From: Polaribacter sp. SA4-10
GTDB lineage: Bacteria; Bacteroidota; Bacteroidia; Flavobacteriales; Flavobacteriaceae
Direction: 5' to 3'
Assembly (NCBI GenBank): GCA_949519155.1
Contig: CATIQU010000005.1
Location: 1-64,000, forward strand
Length of the DNA: 64,000 nt
Shown piece by piece: positions 59,735 to 64,000 of the stretch. Each line of letters begins with the position of its first letter. The stretch's first letter is position 1. The position numbers and the translations under genes are program-made. Below the pieces are notes generated by a model. The model did not search any database, was not told where the DNA came from, and saw nothing but the letters and a program-made list of their open reading frames with translations.

Positions 59735-60230
59735 AGTTATCTATTATACATTTATTGGAGTGCTTTTAGCCTTTCTCCAAGTATTTGTTTTCAACAATAT
59801 TCTTTTATTCGAATACATAAATCCGTTTTTATACATTGCCTTTGTATTTTTATTTCCAGTAAGGGAATTGCGTTTTTACTTTTTATTAATGGCTTTTTCA
59901 CTAGGCTTGTTTGTAGATGTTTTTTCTGACTCAGGAGGAATTCATGCTTTTTCAACCTTAACAATAGCCTATATAAGACTTTTTTTAATTAAACTTTATT
60001 TCAGGAAAACACCCATAGATTATCCTTTTTTCAGTCTTCAAAAAGAACCTTTTGGAAAAATATTTAACTTCACAGTGACTTTAACAGTAATACATCACTT
60101 TATTTTATTTTCTTTAGATAACTTTAGCTTTCATAATTTCACTAGCGTACTACTAAACACATTGTATTCAAGTATTTTTACACTACTTTTATTCTTTATT
60201 GGCGGATATATTTTTATAAAAAAACAATAA
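59727..60230 (+). CDS. mreD: rod shape-determining protein MreD
   Basis: Multi-TM protein between mreC and mrdA, overlapping both. Confidence 0.9.
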   Translation: MNRVIYYTFIGVLLAFLQVFVFNNILLFEYINPFLYIAFVFLFPVRELRFYFLLMAFSLGLFVDVFSDSGGIHAFSTLTIAYIRLFLIKLYFRKTPIDYPFFSLQKEPFGKIFNFTVTLTVIHHFILFSLDNFSFHNFTSVLLNTLYSSIFTLLLFFIGGYIFIKKQ

Positions 60231-62110
60231 TGCAAAGAAGTTTTTTACTGTATTTTTTAATCACTCTTGTAGGTGTTCTTTTTATAGGTCGGTTATTTCA
60301 ACTTCAAATACTACGAGGTCAAAAATACGATCCAATAAATAATGCAGCAGTAAAAACACAATACGACTATCCAGAGAGAGGGTATGTTTACGACAGGAAT
60401 GGTGTCTTAATCCTGGCGAATCAACTTTCTTATGATGTGATGATTCAACCAAATGAAGTTGTCCCTTTAGATACTTTAGAATTTTGCTCTTTATTAAAAA
60501 TAGATAAGACAAGTTTCCTAAAACGGTTTAATAGAGCACAGAATTATGCCTCCTACTTACCTTCCGTTTTTTTAAAACAACTAGCAAAGGAAGACTATGC
60601 ATATCTTCAAGAAAAACTTCACCACTATAAAGGATTTTATATTCAAAAGAGAGTCATTCGAGAGTATCCTATAAAATCTGCTGCCAATGTTTTTGGATAC
60701 ATCAGTGAGGTTGGTGAGTCTAAAGCTAAAAAAAACGACTATTATCAACATGGTGAATTAATAGGTAAGGCAGGTATTGAAAAAGAATATGAAGACTATT
60801 TAAGAGGAACTAAAGGAAAAAAGTACTCACATAAAAACCGGTTTAATAAAGTAACCGGTTCTTATAAAAACGGCATTTTAGACACTCTGCCTTCTAATGG
60901 AAAAGACCTAACCTTAACCATTGACATTGAATTGCAACAATATGCAGAAAGTTTAATGAAAGGAAAACGTGGCGGAATTGTAGCAATAGAACCCTCTAGT
61001 GGAGAAATTTTAGCACTAGTAACTGCGCCTTCTTACGATCCAAATATGTTAGTAGGTAGAAAACGTTCTAAAAACTCTGTAGTTTTAATGAATCCAAACA
61101 ATCCTGACAAGCCTACTTATGACAGATCTTTAATGGCGCAATATGCTCCTGGGTCTCCTTTTAAAATGATGAATGCTTTAATAGGGCTTCAGGAAAATGT
61201 GATTGATGTAAATACGAATTTCAGGTGCTATGAAGGCTATCAATATGGAAGGCGAAAGAATGAGTTCATGGGCTGTCATTGTGGAATTATAGGTCGCCCC
61301 ATCTATTTAAAGACAGCGATTGCAAAATCTTGTAATAGCTATTTTTCAAACACTTTTAAACGCATTGTAGAAAAAGACAACAAACCTTCTGAAGGACTGA
61401 ATAATTGGAGCCAACACGTGAAAAGCTTTGGATTGGGAGATTATTTAGGATACGATTTGCCAGCCGGTGCAGCTGGCAGGATTCCGACAGGAGATTTTTA
61501 TGACAATAGAATTAATTATCGCTGGAACGCTTCTTCGGTGATTTCGAATGCAATCGGACAAGGCGACGTTGAAACAACCCCAATACAGTTGGCGAATTTT
61601 ACAGCAGCAATTGCTAATAAAGGGTTTTTCTACACACCGCATATTTTAAAAAAGGTAGCAGGAAAAGCCATCGAAAATAAAAAATATACCGTTCCGAAAA
61701 AGACAACTATAGATGCAAAACATTTTGAACCTATCATAGAAGCGATGCATGAGGTTTTTAAAACAGGAACCGGAAAATTGAGTCAAATAAAAGGCATTGA
61801 AATTTGCGGAAAGACGGGGACTGTAGAAAACTCTATCAAAATAATAGATGGCGTTAAAACACAAGCGCCCGATCATTCTATTTTAGTTGCATTTGCCCCT
61901 AAAGAAAACCCTAAAATTGCAATTGCTGTTTTTGTCGAGAATGGCGGTTATGGATCTACAATAGCAGCACCGATTTCAAGTTTAATTATAGAAAAATATC
62001 TTAGAGAAAAGATTTCTAAACCTTGGGTCGAAAAAAGAATGCTTGCACTCAGTTTACAAGAAGTTTACGACAAACAAAAAACAAAAGAAATTGCGCCAGG
62101 AAAGAAATAA
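60230..62110 (+). CDS. mrdA: penicillin-binding protein 2
   Basis: PBP dimerisation and transpeptidase domains; APGSPFKMMNALIG (SxxK), KSCNSYFSN, GKTGTVEN (KTG). Confidence 0.96.
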   Translation: MQRSFLLYFLITLVGVLFIGRLFQLQILRGQKYDPINNAAVKTQYDYPERGYVYDRNGVLILANQLSYDVMIQPNEVVPLDTLEFCSLLKIDKTSFLKRFNRAQNYASYLPSVFLKQLAKEDYAYLQEKLHHYKGFYIQKRVIREYPIKSAANVFGYISEVGESKAKKNDYYQHGELIGKAGIEKEYEDYLRGTKGKKYSHKNRFNKVTGSYKNGILDTLPSNGKDLTLTIDIELQQYAESLMKGKRGGIVAIEPSSGEILALVTAPSYDPNMLVGRKRSKNSVVLMNPNNPDKPTYDRSLMAQYAPGSPFKMMNALIGLQENVIDVNTNFRCYEGYQYGRRKNEFMGCHCGIIGRPIYLKTAIAKSCNSYFSNTFKRIVEKDNKPSEGLNNWSQHVKSFGLGDYLGYDLPAGAAGRIPTGDFYDNRINYRWNASSVISNAIGQGDVETTPIQLANFTAAIANKGFFYTPHILKKVAGKAIENKKYTVPKKTTIDAKHFEPIIEAMHEVFKTGTGKLSQIKGIEICGKTGTVENSIKIIDGVKTQAPDHSILVAFAPKENPKIAIAVFVENGGYGSTIAAPISSLIIEKYLREKISKPWVEKRMLALSLQEVYDKQKTKEIAPGKK

Positions 62111-63371
62111 CATTTTTGCAGGGATCGATCTTACCTTAGTCTTTCTATACCTCTTTTTAGTTGGCTTTGGATGGTTAAATATTTATGCAGCTTCTAGAAC
62201 AACAGAAGATGTGGAGTTCCTGAGTTTTTCAACGAAATATGGAAAACAACTCATTTTTATTTGTTTAACAACTCCTTTAATTATTCTAATACTTTTTTTT
62301 AACTCTAAATTTTACGAAAAATTTTCCAGTGTTTTTTATATCATTTCAATATTTTCACTGCTTGGATTGTTTGTTTTTGGTAAAACAATTAATGGCGCAA
62401 CATCTTGGTACAATTTTGGGGTTATAGGGTTGCAACCTTCTGAGTTTGTGAAGGCGTCTACAGCATTGGCAGTCGCAAAACTATTAAGTGATCGGCAATA
62501 CAACTTTACCTTGGTGAAAAATCAAATAAAAGCATTCATGATCATTTTTCTACCTGCTTTTTTAATTATGCTTCAACCCGATGCTGGTTCGGCATTAATT
62601 TATTTGGCGTTTTTTTTCGTCTTAAATCGAGAAGGACTCACTTTAAATTACATCATTTTAGGTGTTTCAATAGTACTGGTTTTTATAGGTACTATTTATT
62701 TTGGACCCGAATCAATTATTACAAGTCTTTTTATACTAATCACTTTCTTTCTGATTCTTATCATTAAAAAAGCCGGAAAACGTTTTTTACGATTTAATTG
62801 GTATAAAGTAGTAGGGGTGTATCTACTACTAGGCGTTTTTGTTTTTGGGACAAACTACTTTTATAAACATGTTTTAGCTTCACACCAAAAAGATCGGTTT
62901 GATATCTTATTGGGTATGAAAACAGACAACAAAGGGATTGGGTATAATTCGTATCAATCAGAACTCACAATAAGTTCAGGAGGATTAAATGGAAAAGGAT
63001 TTTTAAATGGCGATTTAACGCAAGGGGATTTCGTACCCGAACAACACACCGATTATATTTTTAGTATTGTTGGTGAAGAATGGGGATTTATCGGCTCTAG
63101 TCTTGTTATTATAGCCTTTATGCTAATGATGTACCGAATCATCTATTTGGCAGAAACTCACAGTAATAAATTTGGTCGAGTTTACGGCTATGGCCTCGCC
63201 TCTATTCTATTCTTTCATGTGATTGTAAACATTGGAATGGTAATCGGTTTACTGCCAACAATAGGCATACCGCTACCGTTCTTTAGCTACGGAGGCTCAT
63301 CTTTGTGGGGATTCACCATCTTGCTTTTCATCTTTATTCGTTTAGATGCTCACAAAAATTACGATTGGTAA
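62091..63371 (+). CDS. rodA: rod shape-determining protein RodA (SEDS family), probable TTG start
   Basis: SEDS motifs LQPSEFVKAS, LQPDAGSALIY, IGIPLPFFSYGGSSLWG; track ORF begins 62043, in-frame TTG at 62091 gives MRQERNNIFAGIDLT. Confidence 0.93.
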   Translation: MRQERNNIFAGIDLTLVFLYLFLVGFGWLNIYAASRTTEDVEFLSFSTKYGKQLIFICLTTPLIILILFFNSKFYEKFSSVFYIISIFSLLGLFVFGKTINGATSWYNFGVIGLQPSEFVKASTALAVAKLLSDRQYNFTLVKNQIKAFMIIFLPAFLIMLQPDAGSALIYLAFFFVLNREGLTLNYIILGVSIVLVFIGTIYFGPESIITSLFILITFFLILIIKKAGKRFLRFNWYKVVGVYLLLGVFVFGTNYFYKHVLASHQKDRFDILLGMKTDNKGIGYNSYQSELTISSGGLNGKGFLNGDLTQGDFVPEQHTDYIFSIVGEEWGFIGSSLVIIAFMLMMYRIIYLAETHSNKFGRVYGYGLASILFFHVIVNIGMVIGLLPTIGIPLPFFSYGGSSLWGFTILLFIFIRLDAHKNYDW

Positions 63372-63388
63372 AACACAAAATAAAGCAC

Positions 63389-63420
63389 AAAAAAACTCTG
63401 AATTTTCATTCAGAGTTTTT
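63389..63420. terminator. bidirectional Rho-independent terminator between rodA and rpsT
   Basis: AAAAAACTCTGAATTTTCATTCAGAGTTTTT hairpin. Confidence 0.88.
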
Positions 63421-63442
63421 ATAAGTTTTGTAAATAAAAATC

Positions 63443-63694
63443 TTACATCGCAGCAACGTGCTTTGTTAATTTAGATTTTAAATTTGCAGCTTTGTTTTTA
63501 TGAATAACGTTGTTCTTTGCTAATTTATCTAACATAGAAATCACATTACCTAACATTCCTTCAGCTTCTTTTTTATCTTCAGTAGCACGGATATCTCTTA
63601 GCGCGTTACGTGTAGTTTTATGCTGATATTTGTTACGCAATCTCTTAGCGTCGTTACTTCTAATTCTCTTTAATGCTGACTTATGATTTGCCAT
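63443..63694 (-). CDS. rpsT: 30S ribosomal protein S20
   Basis: [35 protein letters not shown]. Confidence 0.97.
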   Translation of the reverse strand: MANHKSALKRIRSNDAKRLRNKYQHKTTRNALRDIRATEDKKEAEGMLGNVISMLDKLAKNNVIHKNKAANLKSKLTKHVAAM

Positions 63695-63729
63695 AATTCT
63701 TAATTTATTCGTTTTTAATTAAAACTTTG

Positions 63730-63801
63730 TAGTCCGTACGGGAATCGAACCCGTGTTACATGGATGAAAACCATGCGTCCTAACCCCTAGACGAACGGAC
63801 C
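63730..63801 (-). tRNA. tRNA-Glu (anticodon TTC)
   Basis: Reverse complement GGTCCGTTCGTCTAGGGGTTAGGACGCATGGTTTTCATCCATGTAACACGGGTTCGATTCCCGTACGGACTA folds as a cloverleaf with T-loop GGTTCGATTCC. Confidence 0.95.
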
Positions 63802-63888
63802 ATAACAATCAAATTATCTCCAATTGCGGGTGCAAATATACAACGTTTTTCAAACTTCGCAATCTTTTTTTAAAGAAATTTAAAAAAC

Positions 63889-64000
<112 letters not shown>

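Overview
AT-rich 64 kb chromosomal window from a Bacteroidota genome, most likely a marine Flavobacteriaceae (Nqr operon, GSCFA protein, DUF5103/T9SS plug-like protein, HYC_CC_PP protein and TAnnTTTG promoters all fit). Most of it is housekeeping: era, der, alaS, gpmI, map, nqrABCDEF, purH, mreBCD-mrdA-rodA, rpsT, tRNA-Glu, and a proS 3' end missing from the ORF track. There is no CRISPR array, rRNA, intact prophage or recognisable defence island. The regions most worth a second look are: (1) a tight VTC-type polyphosphate polymerase / DUF4956 / DUF2490 operon whose first gene has an open frame extending upstream of its only ATG; (2) a fatty or hydroxy-acid catabolic cluster with adjacent APH-kinase and acyl-CoA dehydrogenase genes that look like an unfused ACAD11; (3) an Lrp / stand-alone homoserine dehydrogenase / aldehyde dehydrogenase module; (4) msrB-msrA-selO; (5) a metal-binding / TonB receptor cluster; (6) two clear pseudogenes, an integrase carrying a (GAA)10 tract and a DUF3667 gene with an in-frame TAA; (7) a nqrA/DUF5103 intergenic region with three perfect inverted repeats. 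No system here is proven new. Calls rest on reading motifs and gene order, not on database searches.
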